64,000 nt of DNA from positions 1,915,001 through 1,979,000 of the forward strand of contig JAMPIV010000299.1 in the NCBI GenBank assembly GCA_024509875.1, in the 5' to 3' direction. Positions 23,641 through 35,736 of this stretch are shown one piece after another. This stretch comes from Oreohelix idahoensis. Its lineage: Eukaryota; Mollusca; Gastropoda; Stylommatophora; Oreohelicidae. Position 1 is the first letter of the stretch; the number at the start of each line of letters is the position of its first letter. The position numbers were made by a program, and so were the translations under genes. The notes under the pieces are model-generated. The model saw only the letters and a program-made list of their open reading frames with translations. It had not been told where the DNA came from and did no database searches.

Positions 23641-24363
23641 ACCTACTTATCTCCCCCTTGTTATCGCAAGTCCGCCATCTTGCGCCATATACCCTCTTCT
23701 TGTTATCTCAAGTCCGACATCTTGCTCCTCCTCCTCTCCTCCTCCTCAATTCCTTATATAAAAGTCATGCTCCTCCAGGCGTTTTTGCTATATAAAAGTC
23801 ATGCTCCTCCATAGCTCCTCCATCGCTCCTCCATTGCTCCTCCATAATGCGACCTAAGTTGCGCATTGTATACTACTCACAGTGTGCTTTTCAGTTTGGT
23901 AGTTAATGTGAAAAGGTATATTATAAGAATAGTAAAACTTGCCTCTTTGTGAATCTGCTACAGATTACTGAAAAAATATAGAATATAGGCAGAGGTTTAG
24001 GCATTCTCATCACACTGTATCCCTTACCTGGCTTATGTAATTATATTCTCATCTACAATTACAGTGTATTTTGGCTCGTTCTCCCAGGTAAACGACTAAA
24101 AGACCTTATCTTAATAGAACACCAGTTGTGTAAAAAATAATAAAAGACTTAATCGTATTATCAAAATGTTTACATTCAACATAAAGGTGAAAAAAAAACA
24201 CTCGATGTTTTTGATTTTTACAACTTTCAAATATAATTTCTAAAAGACATACAGAAAAAGAAAAACCCAGCTTATAGGGTTGTTTTTACAAATTCAATAC
24301 AAGTGTTACTTTAAACATGTTATTGTTGTTCTATAGAAAGGTTTTCTTCATGTGGACACATGT

Positions 24364-26403
24364 TGTAGCAAAATATGCGAGAATAAACGCTCAATTCAGT
24401 ACGATTTAGGCATAAAACGATAATAAATACATTAGCCCGCATGTGTCTGACGGTTGTCATCTTCGAAGCCAGCACCGCTGCCTTTTGCACAGTGCTAAGC
24501 CTATAGAACGATTTCACGGAAAAAGTCTGACACGCTTTAGTTTCGTTTTCGAGAAACACTACTAATAGTTAATTTTTGCCCAATCTGCTGTATACACTTT
24601 GTAGTCTAGCCTTACAATTAACTATTGGCGGAAGTACACCGCAATATAGCTATCTGAAGTAACACTTTCTGTCAACTTTGTAGCAAAACCAGTAGTAATC
24701 CTTACATTTTTTGGTAATATAACACGATAAAATGCTAAATAGTAAAGCAAAATCTTAAACCCACCCCGTCTAACCCCCGCTTCGCACACAGTCTGCAACG
24801 CATATATTCACACTGCGAAAAAGCCAGCAAGGCCAAACCACGCAGACAGTTTTGTTTCCTCCTAATGGTAGCATTTCTGATGTAACTAAAACTGTAGTTA
24901 TTTGAAAAATACATGCTCGCAAGATGAAAGAGAGGAAGATGGCGGACTTGTGTAAAATTTTAGTTGACGATGGACGATGACAAAAATTGGAAATTTTAAA
25001 CCATTATGAAGTTCCCCATAAGAATTATATGGTAGTATGACGTAAAGTTAGCTGAGTAAGAATGTACTTTAAAATATATGATATTCCCAGTATTAGAGAA
25101 GTTATTGAAGAAATACTAATCTCTAAGAACACACGACCAGACACACTGGCTTTCCTGCTCATGTTTTTGGTAACGTTAGGGGGACGCGAGCTGGAAAAGA
25201 GGCAGGGAGGTACATTCAAATTAGCTTGAGGTGAACAGAGTATGAATGGGAAAGGGAAGCGGTAGGAGAAATGTAATCCTAAACGTGATATCTTTTGTAT
25301 TTGGCATGACTAGAGCAGACTAGTCAATCGACCACCAGTTATTCAAAATTATTTTGGTTTTTCATTCAAACTGCATTTGAATTCAAGTAGTAGAACGATA
25401 CGATTGGCTAGGGCTGGTAGATATTAGCAAAAGGCTTTGATTATTCATTGCCAGTTGAACTAATATTTTTATACAGATACGCTGAACAACAGCTGTGTTA
25501 ATTATAAATTTAAATAAAGAATCAAGTCACAGTCTGTACGATTCGGAGGAAGCTGAGGCCATTTCTTCGCAAAATCAGCGTCATTTGTTTATATATTTCT
25601 TGATTGTGAGGGTCTATTTTCCTGTTGCCGGCTGGTGACAGGAAACCTGCTGAGTGCTTATAAACGCCAACCAGTCTCCAATCAGACTTATATGCTGTTG
25701 AATATCCAGTAGGAGCTTTGGCGAGAGTTGACGTGAAATTTCTGCAAGTACCCATCGTATTATCTTACAACCAGGACTCTCGGGTGAAGAGTAAAACATC
25801 TGGGGCATCTCTGACATTTTCTTGTCTTTCAAAATATTACACAGGAATTTTATGGGGGTATGATGACTACAGCCCTCATATACCGTGACTCTCCCGGTAG
25901 ATAACTAAAGTGAACTAATTTAATATTCCATACAGGAAGAACAGTTATAATACATAATAACCTTTAGTTATTGGGCAGATTGTCCAAACAGTTTTTAATT
26001 GTTCCTTTTCTGTAAACTATCTTGTCCTTGTTTTCAAAGACCTGTCCACAAGCTATGAATGGACAGGCAAAATAAATTGTAAATACTTGTTTTTAAAGAA
26101 AAACTTAACTGCTAGTTATTAACTTCTTTAATAGAAACTTACGGTGTTTGATTGTTGTGTACCATCATTCATTTCTCCCCTAGACACTAGGTACACCATA
26201 CACCATACACCATACACTAGAGCCAGAAGATTGACCGTGTGAGACCTAGGGAGATAGCGTTAGATTCTCTGTACATAATTCATCATCATCATCTATAGAG
26301 TCAGAGACCTACATGTGCTTGACCTCACACGGTTATAGCAGACACATTTTCATTCTTTTTAGGATACCATCATAACCTCTCCAGCAAAATCAACTTTGCC
26401 ACA
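24364..26403 (+). repeat. 5' LTR of retrotransposon D
   Basis: 2040 bp, starting TGTAGCAAAATATGCG and ending TTGCCACA. It includes AATAAA sites (for example near 25513 and 26070) and a short CATACAC triplication near 26200 that is only a duplication in the 3' LTR. Reading frames shared by both LTRs, such as the minus-strand frame starting near 24559, are LTR sequence without domains. Confidence 0.93.
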
Positions 26404-26441
26404 TAAACTGGTAGGCTTGTCCGGGCATCTGAATTTCTCTT

Positions 26442-26680
26442 AGTACTGTGGCCTAATGGATATGAACGCAGTTTCATAATCCAGATATACAAGGTTCGAA
26501 ACCTGCTGCAGGCGGTTTGGTAGCAGATTGCTTTGTGTGGATTTTTAACAATGGTATAAGCGCCGTACGGTTCAGAAAGCAATGGCAAACTACTGAATGA
26601 AAAAAATTGCCTAGAAAAATCACAAAACAGCCAATAAAAGCTGGGGTTGATTGCCACGTCCTGTAAAGGATAAGCAACTA
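26442..26680 (+). repeat. tRNA-Arg-like SINE candidate in the leader of D
   Basis: Perfect Pol III A box (TGGCCTAATGG, 26449-26459) and B box (GGTTCGAAACC, 26493-26503), 44 bp apart. The GTGGCCTAATGGATA stretch is the 5' part of eukaryotic tRNA-Arg. The anticodon arm is degenerate, so it is not a functional tRNA. About 170 bp of unrelated sequence follows, as in a SINE body. The primer-binding-site candidate of D (TGGTAGGCTTGTCC, 26409) lies just upstream. No target-site duplication was identified. Confidence 0.6.
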
Positions 26681-26861
26681 ACTTTTAACTACATTCATTG
26701 GGGTCTGGGGTTTAGCTTTAACAACAGTCTAATTTTCCCATGGAATCCCCATATAGCATTACCCAAGATTTGGGTAGTGAAGAAAGTGTCAGAGCCCAGA
26801 TTTAATTAAGTAAATTTATAATTAGTTAGAGATTTTGTTAGAACATTTTGTACTTATTAGA

Positions 26862-28138
26862 ATGGCAGATCTGGCCAAGTTTCGCTCTGCCGCTGTACAG
26901 ACTGCTAAAGAGATGGTCATGGATGGACCAGAGTTGGTTCAATACGTAACTTCAGAGGTGGATAAATTTATTGCCAGAGAAGATAAAAGATTAGAGAAAG
27001 AAGCAGAAAGAAAGTTAGAGGCTGAAAAAGAAATTAAGAGGCTGCAGATTGAGGCTGACAAGGAGGCTAGGGCATTGGAGGCTGAGACTAAGAAGTTACA
27101 GATAGAGGCAGAAGAAAAACGACTGCAAAGGGAGGCAGAAGAAAAGAGATTGACTGCCGAGAGGGAAGCAGAAGATAGAAGATTACAGAGGGAGCATGAG
27201 ATACGACTAAGGGAGTTAGAATTACAAGGCCATGCTGCTGAAAATGGCACTAGCCCATTTGCCTCAGATGCCACTACTAGTCAGGGAGCCTCAACCTCAG
27301 CTATGGGTTTTCATGTAGATCATTTTGTTGAGAAAGACGATGACATTGAAGGGTATTTAAGCAGGTTTGAACTTTTAGCCACTACTTATGGGTTAGAAAG
27401 AGAAAGATGGGGGTAAAGTTGTCTCAGGGACTTCGGGGAACAGCTTATGAAGTGTTTTCCAAAATGAGCAGGGATGACCAAGACAACTATGACATGTTGA
27501 AGCAAGCTCTTCTGTTAAGATATGAAAAGAACGGAGAGTTTTATAGAAAGAAATTTAGGAATGCCAGGCTACTGTCGGGTGAGACCTATCTCCAGTTCTC
27601 CGCCCGGTTGGAAACGTATATGGAGAAATGGGCTACTCTGGGGAAAACCCAAGATCACAAAGAGATGATACTCATTGAACAGATGAGAGAGTCCATGGCT
27701 CCAGACATGAGAAAGTTTCTCATGGAACAGGGTGAGTAGAGGCTGGGTGAGATAATAAATGTCGATAAGAGGTATCAGGCAGCCCAGGCAGAGGTAGCTG
27801 GCACAAAGAAGAAACAGATAGATCAAAGTAAGGCCCCTCAAAACCATAACAAATTCGATAATAGAAATAGGCAGAATTTTGATAGGCCTCGAAATAAATT
27901 TAAGAATAGACCCTCACAATACAATGATAGAAGAAATGATGAAAGAAAACCTTTTAACCAAGGAAAGAGGTATTGTAAAAATTGTCGGATGGACAACCAT
28001 AACACTGAAAATTGTGAAAGGCGACCTGTAGTTATGGCCACGCTCCAGGTCAGGTCGACTCCTAAAAAAGAGGAGGAACCACCCAAAACAATGTCTCGTA
28101 AACAGTCGAGAAAGGCACAGGCTGAAGCCGTGTTTTGA
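26862..28138 (+). pseudogene. gag: Gag of retrotransposon D, interrupted
   Basis: The ATG at 26862 starts MADLAKF. A charged helix (26985-27225, rich in EAE and KRL units) resembles the helix of A and B. A capsid region with a SCAN-like C-terminal half (F-S-A-R-L..Y..KW..L around 27600-27740) follows. The tail is basic and ends with a retroviral-type CCHC knuckle (CKNC..., C-x2-C-x4-H-x4-C, 27974-28015) that A, B and C lack. An extra G near 27409-27413 shifts frame, and an in-frame TAG at 27737-27739 cuts the capsid end. Frame otherwise open to TGA 28136-28138. Confidence 0.82.
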
Positions 28139-28184
28139 AAAACTCCAAAAACTTCATACCCCTCCAAGGAAAGGAGATTTCTAT

Positions 28185-28853
28185 TTGGATAATGGACTGC
28201 TTTGCAGGGCGGATAAAGGAGGAATATCCGGGTGTGGACAGGTAGTAGTGCCATCGAAATATAGGGCACAAATTATGAGACAAACACATGTTCTAGATGG
28301 TGAACACCAGAAGATGGGCACCACATGCCAAAGAACATCTGTTGGATATTTCTGGCCCGGAGAAATTGATGGCATAAGAAAATTTGTCGAGGACTGCGAA
28401 CAATGCAACGAGAAAAATTCCACAGGGTGGAAAAATAATCACCAAATGCAAAAGAAGCATTATGGCAAACCGGGACCAGAACCTAAAGAGGGAACACCCA
28501 CACGTGGGAAAAGGAACCAGGACCTAGACTCGCCACGAAGCAAACGTAGGCCTGAATATAAGAAGAAAAATAATTATAATAAAGTGGACGAAGGGGAATT
28601 GGAACCCCCGTTTCACAGACAGTCTTCGCTAAATTGTTTTACAATGGCTACTATGCAGCGAGTACAAAGAACAGTTATACCCCAAAATAAGCCGACGATC
28701 CCTCGGTCGGACTTATGTAAACGGGAGGAAGAAAAAAGAGAGCGAAGTTCTCTCAATTTGAATTTGAACCTGAGGAGAGACAGCCCCAGGAAACAAATTG
28801 GTAGTGGTAGATTCTTGTGTGGTGACACAAGAAAGAAACATCCGCAAAACTAA
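28185..28853 (+). pseudogene. Integrase zinc-binding domain of D fused to unrelated sequence
   Basis: The ORF begins with an integrase N-terminal zinc domain (His residues in HVLDGEHQ, then YFWPGEIDGIRKF and CEQC, to about 28420). The DDE core expected next is absent. Instead, about 140 codons of basic, Lys/Arg/Glu/Pro-rich sequence without recognisable motif fill the space. The protease that would sit between gag and integrase is also missing, since only ~45 bp separate them. This looks like an internally rearranged, non-autonomous copy. Confidence 0.65.
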
Positions 28854-28924
28854 GCTTCCAACGAAAAGGACCTGACAGGTGCCATGAATACTATGTCAGA
28901 AAAATTAAAAGTCCATATGTAGCT

Positions 28925-29689
28925 TTGCTAAGGACCTGGACAGATGAGAAGGCAGAGGAGACTGTTACCTCATCATACCAATATGTGAACGAACTGACCA
29001 CTCGTTTAAAAACCAGTTGGAAACTGGCAAATGAAAATTTGAGACCTGCCAGGAAAAAGCATGCTGCTTATTATAATAAAAAAGCGAAGGATCGAGAACT
29101 TGCTGTAGGGGAGAAGGTACTTCTTCTATTGCCAGACAGCAACAATAAACTTCAGATCGGATGGCAAGGGCCATATACAGTTCTGGAAAAGGTATCCAGA
29201 ACCAATTATAAGATAGACAAAAAGGGAAAAGAGAAAGTCTATCATGTGAACCTTTTGAAGAAATATCTGGACAGACAAATCCAGGAGGGATCACATTTAA
29301 TGGCCTTGTCTATAGCAGCCGAGATGAAAAATGAACCTCTCTCCTCGGTTGAATACCCACTGAAAACCAGTGAAACGTTTGCACAGGTGAAAATCAGTAA
29401 TCACCTGACAAAAGGACAGAAGGAGAAGGTTCAACAGGTCCTTGAGAAACATACAGATGTGTTAACTGATAAACCAGGGCACACAAATTTGCTGTCATAT
29501 GATATGAAACTACTAGACCCAGCACCCATCTGTATGAGGCCTTATTCTATTCCATTCGCGAAGGAAAAAGCTTTGAAAGAGGAGATTGATTATCTGTTAA
29601 AAGAAGGGATTATTTCTCACAGTGAGTCTCCTTACAGTTCCTGTGTGGTTCTGTTGCGGAAACCATCAGGAGAACATAGACTTGCATAG
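28925..29689 (+). pseudogene. Integrase C-terminus and RT start of D
   Basis: The first third matches the integrase C-terminal part, including a GPY/F module (WQGPYTV...YHVNLLKKY, about 29095-29275). A linker with VLTDKPGHT follows, then the RT N-terminus (MRPYSIPF, SPYSSCVVLLRK). One missing base near 29682 breaks the frame just before the CIDYRKLN motif. Integrase C-terminus directly upstream of RT confirms the integrase-first order in this divergent family. Confidence 0.82.
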
Positions 29690-30816
29690 ATTACAGGAAA
29701 CTGAATGCTGTCACAGAAGGTCAGGTGGATCCATTACCTGATACTACTCAACTTTTTGCCAGGCTGAACAAGGCAAAATATTTTTCAAAGGTGGATCTGA
29801 GCAAAGGCTATTACCAGATTCCAGTAAAGCCTGAGGTTCGACCTTACTTAGCATTTAGCACCTCGGAAGGTCATTATGAGTTCAACATGTTACCATTTGG
29901 TTTAAAAAATGCCCCGAGTGTGTTTTCTAGGATGATGCGAAAATTGCTGGATCCCCTGAAAAATCCATGTATTTAGAATTTTATGGATGATATCCTCATT
30001 GCTACGGAAACATTTGAGGAACACGTTACCTCTTTGAATATGCTGTTTGATAGACTCAGAGAGGCTAACTTAACCGCTAGGCCAACCAAATGCTGTATTG
30101 GTTGTAAAGAGTTGGAATTCTTGGGACATACAGTATATCAGGGTAGCATGACCCCTGATCCCAAGAATCTGGAAAAACTAAAAAGAGCACCTAGACAACA
30201 AACAAAAAAAGATGTGCGATCTTTCGTGTCTCTGTGTGGTTTTTACCAAAAATATATCAAACATTTTAACTCTATATGTGCTCCTTTGACTGATTTAACT
30301 GGCAAAGGTCAACCTGATACTATAAGTTGGACAGCACAGTGTGAATTGGCTTACCAGGAGTTAAAAGAGAAGCTTACAAGCAGGCCAGTGTTGCAATTGC
30401 CTGACTTGACTAAAGAATTTATTGTGAGAAGTGACGCAAGTAATGTAGGCCTGGGCGCTACATTAATGCAAAGGTCTTCCTCACAAGATGGGGAATTGAA
30501 CCCAGTCGCTTATGCTAGCCGCAAATTGAACAAGGCGGAAAAAAATTACTCAACCAGTGAAAAAGAATGTCTCGCTTTAATATGGGCTATAAAGAAATTC
30601 CAAATTTAGTTATATGGCCGGACATTTGTGGTCCAAACGGACCATTCTCCACTCGTGTTGTTATCACAGGCCAAGCATGGAAATTCTAGATTATTGAGAT
30701 GGTCTCTCTTGTTGCAACCATACTCATTTTTAATAGAATACATTCCCGGCCCTTTGAACGTTGGCGCAGACTTTCTGAGCAGACATCATTATGATGAAGA
30801 TCAGAAAAACGAGTAA
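29690..30816 (+). pseudogene. Reverse transcriptase and RNase H of D
   Basis: RT palm with FSKVDLSKGYYQ, MLPFGLKNAPSVF and catalytic FMDD (29980-29991), then RNase H with RSDASNVGLGA, YSTSEKECLA and TDHSPL, ending TAA 30814-30816. Two in-frame TAG codons (29974-29976, directly before the FMDD box, and 30607-30609) break an otherwise single frame. FMDD replaces the YLDD of A and B. The polypurine tract (about 30874-30884) and 3' LTR follow without any further ORF. Confidence 0.88.
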
Positions 30817-30886
30817 GACTTCATGGAGCTAAGTTATCCCGCATATTATAACCTGCAAATGAATGCATGTTTTAGGATGGGAGGTG

Positions 30887-32853
30887 TGTAGCAAAATATG
30901 CGAGAATAAACGCTCAATTCAGTACGATTTAGGCATAAAACGATAATAAATACATTAGCCCGCATGTGTCTGACGGTTGTCATCTTCGAAGCCAGCACCG
31001 CTGCCTTTTGCACAGTGCTAAGCCTATAGAACGATTTCACGGAAAAAGTCTGACACGCTTTAGTTTCGTTTTCGAGAAACACTACTAATAGTTAATTTTT
31101 GCCCAATCTGCTGTATACACTTTGTAGTCTAGCCTTACAATTAACTATTGGCGGAAGTACACCGCAATATAGTTATCTGAAGTAACACTTTCTGTCAACT
31201 TTGTAGCAAAACCAGTAGTAATCCTTACATTTTTTGGTAATATAACACGATAAAATGCTAAATAGTAACGCAAAATCTTAAACCCACCCCGTCTAACCCC
31301 CGCTTCGCACACAGTCTGCAACGCAAATATTCACACTGCGAAAAAGCCAGCAAGACCAAACCACGCAGACAGTTTTGTTTCCTCCTAATGGTAGCATTTC
31401 TGATGTAACTAAAACTGTAGTTATTTGAAAAATACATGCTCGCAAGATGAAAGAGAGGAAGATGGCAGACTTGTGTAAAATTTTAGTTGACGATGGACGA
31501 TGACAAAAATTGGAAATTTTAAACCATTATGAAGTTCCCCATAAGAATTATATGGTAGTATGACGTAAAGTTAGCCGAGTAAGAATGTACTTTAAAATAT
31601 ATGATATTCCCAGTATTAGAGAAGTTATTGAAGAAATACTAATCTCTAAGAATACACGACCAGACACACTGGCGTTCTTGCTCATGTTTTTGGTAACGTT
31701 AGGGAGACGCGAGCTGGAAAAAGAGGCAGGGAGGTACATTAAAATTAGCTTGAGGTGAATAGAGTATGAATGGGAAAGGGAAGCGGTAGGAGAAATGTAA
31801 TCCTAAACGTGATATCTTTTGTATTTGGCATGACTAGAGCAGACTAGCCAATCGACCACCAGTTATTCAAAATTATTTTGGTTTTTCATTCAAACTGCAT
31901 TTGAATTCAAGTAGTAGAACGATACGATTGGCTAGGGCTGGTAGATATTAGCAAAAGGCTTTGATTATTCATTGCCAGTTGAACTAATATTTTTATACAT
32001 ATACGCTGAAAAACAGCTGTGTTAATTATAAATTTAAATAAAGAATCAAGTCACAGTCTGTACGATTCGGAGGAAGCTGAGGCCATTTCTTCACAAAATC
32101 AGCGTCATTTGTTTATATATTTCTTGATTGTGAGAGTCTATGTTCCTGATGCCGGCTGGTGACAGGAAACCTGCTGAGTGCTTATAAACGCCAACCAGTC
32201 TCCAATCAGACTTATATGCTGTTGAATATCCAGTAGGAGCTTTGGCTAGAGTTGACGTGAAATTTCTGCAACTACCCATCGTATTATATTACAACCAGGA
32301 CTTTCAGGTGAAGAGTAAAACATCTGGGGCATCTCTGACATTTTCTTGTCTTTCAAAATATTACACAGGAATTTTATGGGGGCATGATGACTACAGCCCT
32401 CATATACAGTGACTCTCCCGGTAGATAACTAAAGTGAACTAATTTAATATTCCATACAGGAAGAACAGTTATAATACATAATAACTTTTAGTTATTGGGC
32501 AGATTGTCCCAACAGTTTTTAATTGTTCTTTTTCTGTAAACTATCTTGTCTTTGTTTTCAAAGACCTGTACACAAGCTATGAATGGACAGGCAAAATAAA
32601 TTGTAAATACTTGTTTTTAAAGAAAAACTTAACTGCTAGTTATTAACTTCTTTAATAGAAACTTAAGGTGTTTGATTGTTGTGTACCATCATTCATTTCT
32701 CCCCTAGACACTAGGTACACCATACACCATACACTAGAGCCAGAAGATTGACCGTGTGAGACCTAGGGAGGTAGCGTTAGGTTCTCTGTACATAATTCAT
32801 CATCATCATCTATAGAGTCAGAGACCTACATGTGCTTGACCTCACACGGTTAT
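30887..32853 (+). repeat. 3' LTR of D, first part (interrupted by C)
   Basis: Matches 24364 onward up to the insertion of element C. The remaining 67-72 bp of the LTR lie at 40056-40127. The GTTAT at 32849-32853 is the target-site duplication of C. Confidence 0.95.
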
Positions 32854-33249
32854 TGTTGCGTATGGTTTTTTACAACATTTCTGTTGTTGCGCATCAAAGA
32901 GCGCTGAGTTGGGTTTGGTGAAAATATTTGAAGATATGTGAATAGTACACTTAGGTGCATTATTCATGCACGTAGAAACAAAGGATGACGTAGGAGTTTT
33001 TGTGTGTTTAAAGAATGAAGTAGAGAACAATAATGGACCCCAAGAAATAAACAAGACGTGAACAGCCTTGTGTGTGCTGGTTTGCTTGAAAACCCCTGGA
33101 AAAAGGGTTATATTGATTCGTGCCATGAATGGGAATGCATACCAGGATGAGTACTATTAATAATGTATAATTTGATGCTTATACATTTTTTAGACGGGCA
33201 GGTCTATACACCGTAAAAATCGGAGTCTGAAAGATCCCTGCTCTGTCGC
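32854..33249 (+). repeat. Truncated 5' LTR of C fused to gag
   Basis: Matches the first ~400 bp of the 3' LTR (39140 onward), with one 18 bp indel near 33068. Similarity stops at CTCTGTCGC (33249), after which gag sequence begins immediately. The rest of the LTR, the primer-binding site and the gag N-terminus are therefore deleted. Confidence 0.9.
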
Positions 33250-33769
33250 TAAGATCTTGCTGATTTAATATTACGGGATAAGGTATTATCCTCAGTAAGT
33301 GATAAGTTTTTGTCATTTTTACAGGAGCGGAATCCTAAATCGTTATCGGAAGTTGAGACCCTCGGGCGCCAGTTTTCGGTTGCTCATCCGAACTTGAATG
33401 TCAGAAACATTAAATTACATGAATCGTTACAGTCAGCGGGTGTTGCTACTGTAAATAACAGACAGGGACAATTTAGATCGAATAGTGGTGACAGAGATAG
33501 GTTTCGTTATAGAAGTGCCAGTTCAGATCGAAATAATAATTATCAAAGAAATTTTTCTCATTTTGAAGTTGGAAATAGAAATAAATCACCAGAGTTCCGA
33601 AGATGGAGAAATATACGACCTGATAATGTTCATCACGATTATTTTGGACACAGAGAGAGAGGAAATGGGCAACTAAATAATCAACACGGTAATATTAATA
33701 ATAGATCTAGTTATTCCCAGAATTACAGAAGACATTTTTATGGCAATAATCAAGATAATGGCAGTACAT
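33250..33769 (+). pseudogene. gag: Gag C-terminal part of C, interrupted by LINE
   Basis: The frame opens inside the SCAN-like capsid end (LADLILRDKV, FLSFLQERNPKS), homologous to 5390-5480 of A. An Asn/Arg-rich, presumably RNA-binding tail follows. The frame is cut by a LINE at 33770 and resumes in the same frame at 35737. There is no N-terminal helix because of the upstream deletion. Confidence 0.85.
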
Positions 33770-35724
33770 CATCATCATCTCAACCCATAACCCGTCATGG
33801 GTCGTAGGGGTGCCATGGTGGAAGCATCAGCAGACAGGGTCCTCCACTGCTCTCTATTCTCAGCAATGCGTACAAGTGTGGAGAAACCGTGTCCTGCCCA
33901 TTCTTTGATGTTATCAGCCCAGGATTTTCTTTGCCTTCCTCTTCTCCGTTTACCTTCGACTGTTCCCTGGAGGATCGTTTTCGAAAGGGAGTCATGACGA
34001 GTTACATGCCCAAACCAGGCAAGCTTTCGACGTTTCACTATTGACAAAAGTGGTTCTTGATGGCCTGCATAGGTGTTTATCTTCTCTCTAACATAGACAT
34101 TTGTTTTGTGCTCTTTATAGCAAATGCGCAAAATTCTTCTATAACATTTATGCTCGAAAGCCTGAATCCTTCGCTCCGTATCTGCAGTGAGTGTCCAGCC
34201 CTCACACCCATACAAGAGAATAGATAATACAAGTGATTTGTATAATTTGATCTTCACAGGAAAACTGATGTTACTTTTCCAGATCACATTCAACCTTGTC
34301 ATGGCAGCTGAGGCCATCTCAAGTCTTGTCTTGATTTCTTTATTTGATCTTCCATCACTACATATAGTGGACCCGAGATATTTAAAGGTGTTAACTTCTT
34401 CTAACGTTTGCCCATTTAACGTAATGTTGGTCGGAACATGTTTCTTATGGCTATTCACCAATATCTTGCTTTTTTCTATATTAATTTCCATCCCATATGT
34501 TCTTGTTACTTTCTCCAGTCTAGAGGTAAGGTCTTGAAGTTCTGATTCTGTTCCAGCTATCAGATCAATATCATCAGCAAAACGTAGATTACACAGAGGT
34601 CGGCCTCCAATCGATATGGTTGATTAATAATCGTAGAGAGCCTCCTGCATAATATGTTCTAGATAAATGTTAAAGAGCACTGGTGACAGGATACATCCCT
34701 GGCGAACTCCTACAGTTGTTTTGAAAAATTCTCCAATGTGATTGCTTGCAAAAACAGCACTGCTTGCGTCCTTGTATAGTGCTTCAATGATATCTATGAT
34801 GTTGGTATCAAAATTGAATTTTCTCATTATTTGCCATAAACCTTCATGCCAGACTCGATCGAAGGCTTTTGTGAAATCGATGAAGTTATGGTATAAATCA
34901 TGTTGATGCTGGAGATGTTTTTCGATCAGTAATCTAATATTGAAGATTTGTTCTGAGGTACTTCTTTTTGGTCTAAAGCCAGCCTGTTCCTCTGACAAGA
35001 TTTCTTCTGATTTCTGTTTTATTCTGTTCAAAAGTATCCTTAACATCACCTTACTTGGATGACTAATAAGGCTAATTGTTCTGTAGTTCTTGCACATTTT
35101 TAGATTTCCTTTCTTTGGAAGCGGTATTACTAATGACTGCGTCCATTCTTTTGGCCATTTTTTTGTACTCCATATCTTCTGGCAAATTGTTGTCATGATT
35201 TTTACTATATCTGGTCCTCCATATTTCAAGAGCTCTGCTGGTATATTATCCACACCCGGTGACTTCCCTCCTTTCATCGAACATATAGCCTCTTCCACTT
35301 CTTCCCGTAGTATTGCTGCATTTCCGAGTTCTCTGTTTTCGCACTTAATGTTGTTTAATATGCCTAAGTCAGTGTCAAGTTTACAGTTATATAATTCTTT
35401 ACAATATTCTGTCCACCTTCTCATTACAGCTGTTTTTTTCATTGAGCAGAGCCCCATTGCTATCTTCTATGACAGTTACCCTGGGCTGTTGGGGTTTTGA
35501 TAGTCTTCTTAATGTGTCAAAAACTGCCTTGCTGTTACCTTTTATTAGCCCCGTATTAATGGACTCACATTGATCAGCTACCCATTTTTCTTTGGCCTGT
35601 TTCATTTTCTTTCTAATACTTTTATTCACCATACTGTATTGCCATGCTGCTTCAGGAACCTCTTTCTTAACCTTTTTCATTTCTCGCCGTGTATCACATA
35701 ACTTCAGAATTTCATCTGTAACCC
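33770..35724 (-). mobile_element. 5'-truncated RTE-like LINE inside C
   Basis: Flanked by the 12 bp duplication ATGGCAGTACAT (33758-33769, 35725-35736). On the minus strand it ends in a (GAT)n-type microsatellite tail (33770-33781). It contains part of a linker, the RT, and the C-terminal region; the endonuclease is missing. The RTE-like label rests on the tail type and RT wording and is moderately sure. Confidence 0.9.
33775..35457 (-). pseudogene. Reverse transcriptase of the RTE-like LINE
   Basis: RT for target-primed retrotransposition. Reading down the minus strand: SPGVDNIPAELLK, PLPKKGNLKMCKNYRTISL, EEQAGFRPKRST, FIDFTKAFDRV and GVRQGCILSPVLFN, then the catalytic FADD box near 34575. 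The C-terminal region has the conserved YLGSTICSDG, LYGCEGWT and RRRGRQRKSW segments. One in-frame TAA (34622-34624), between the RQGC and FADD motifs, is the only break seen in this frame down to 33775. Upstream, 35680-35399 holds a linker in another frame. Confidence 0.88.
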
Positions 35725-35736
35725 ATGGCAGTACAT

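Noticed and set aside
24320..24559. Minus-strand 79-codon ORF repeated at 30846-31082
   Set aside because: Lies in both LTRs of D; its duplication reflects LTR identity and there is no domain or conservation argument.
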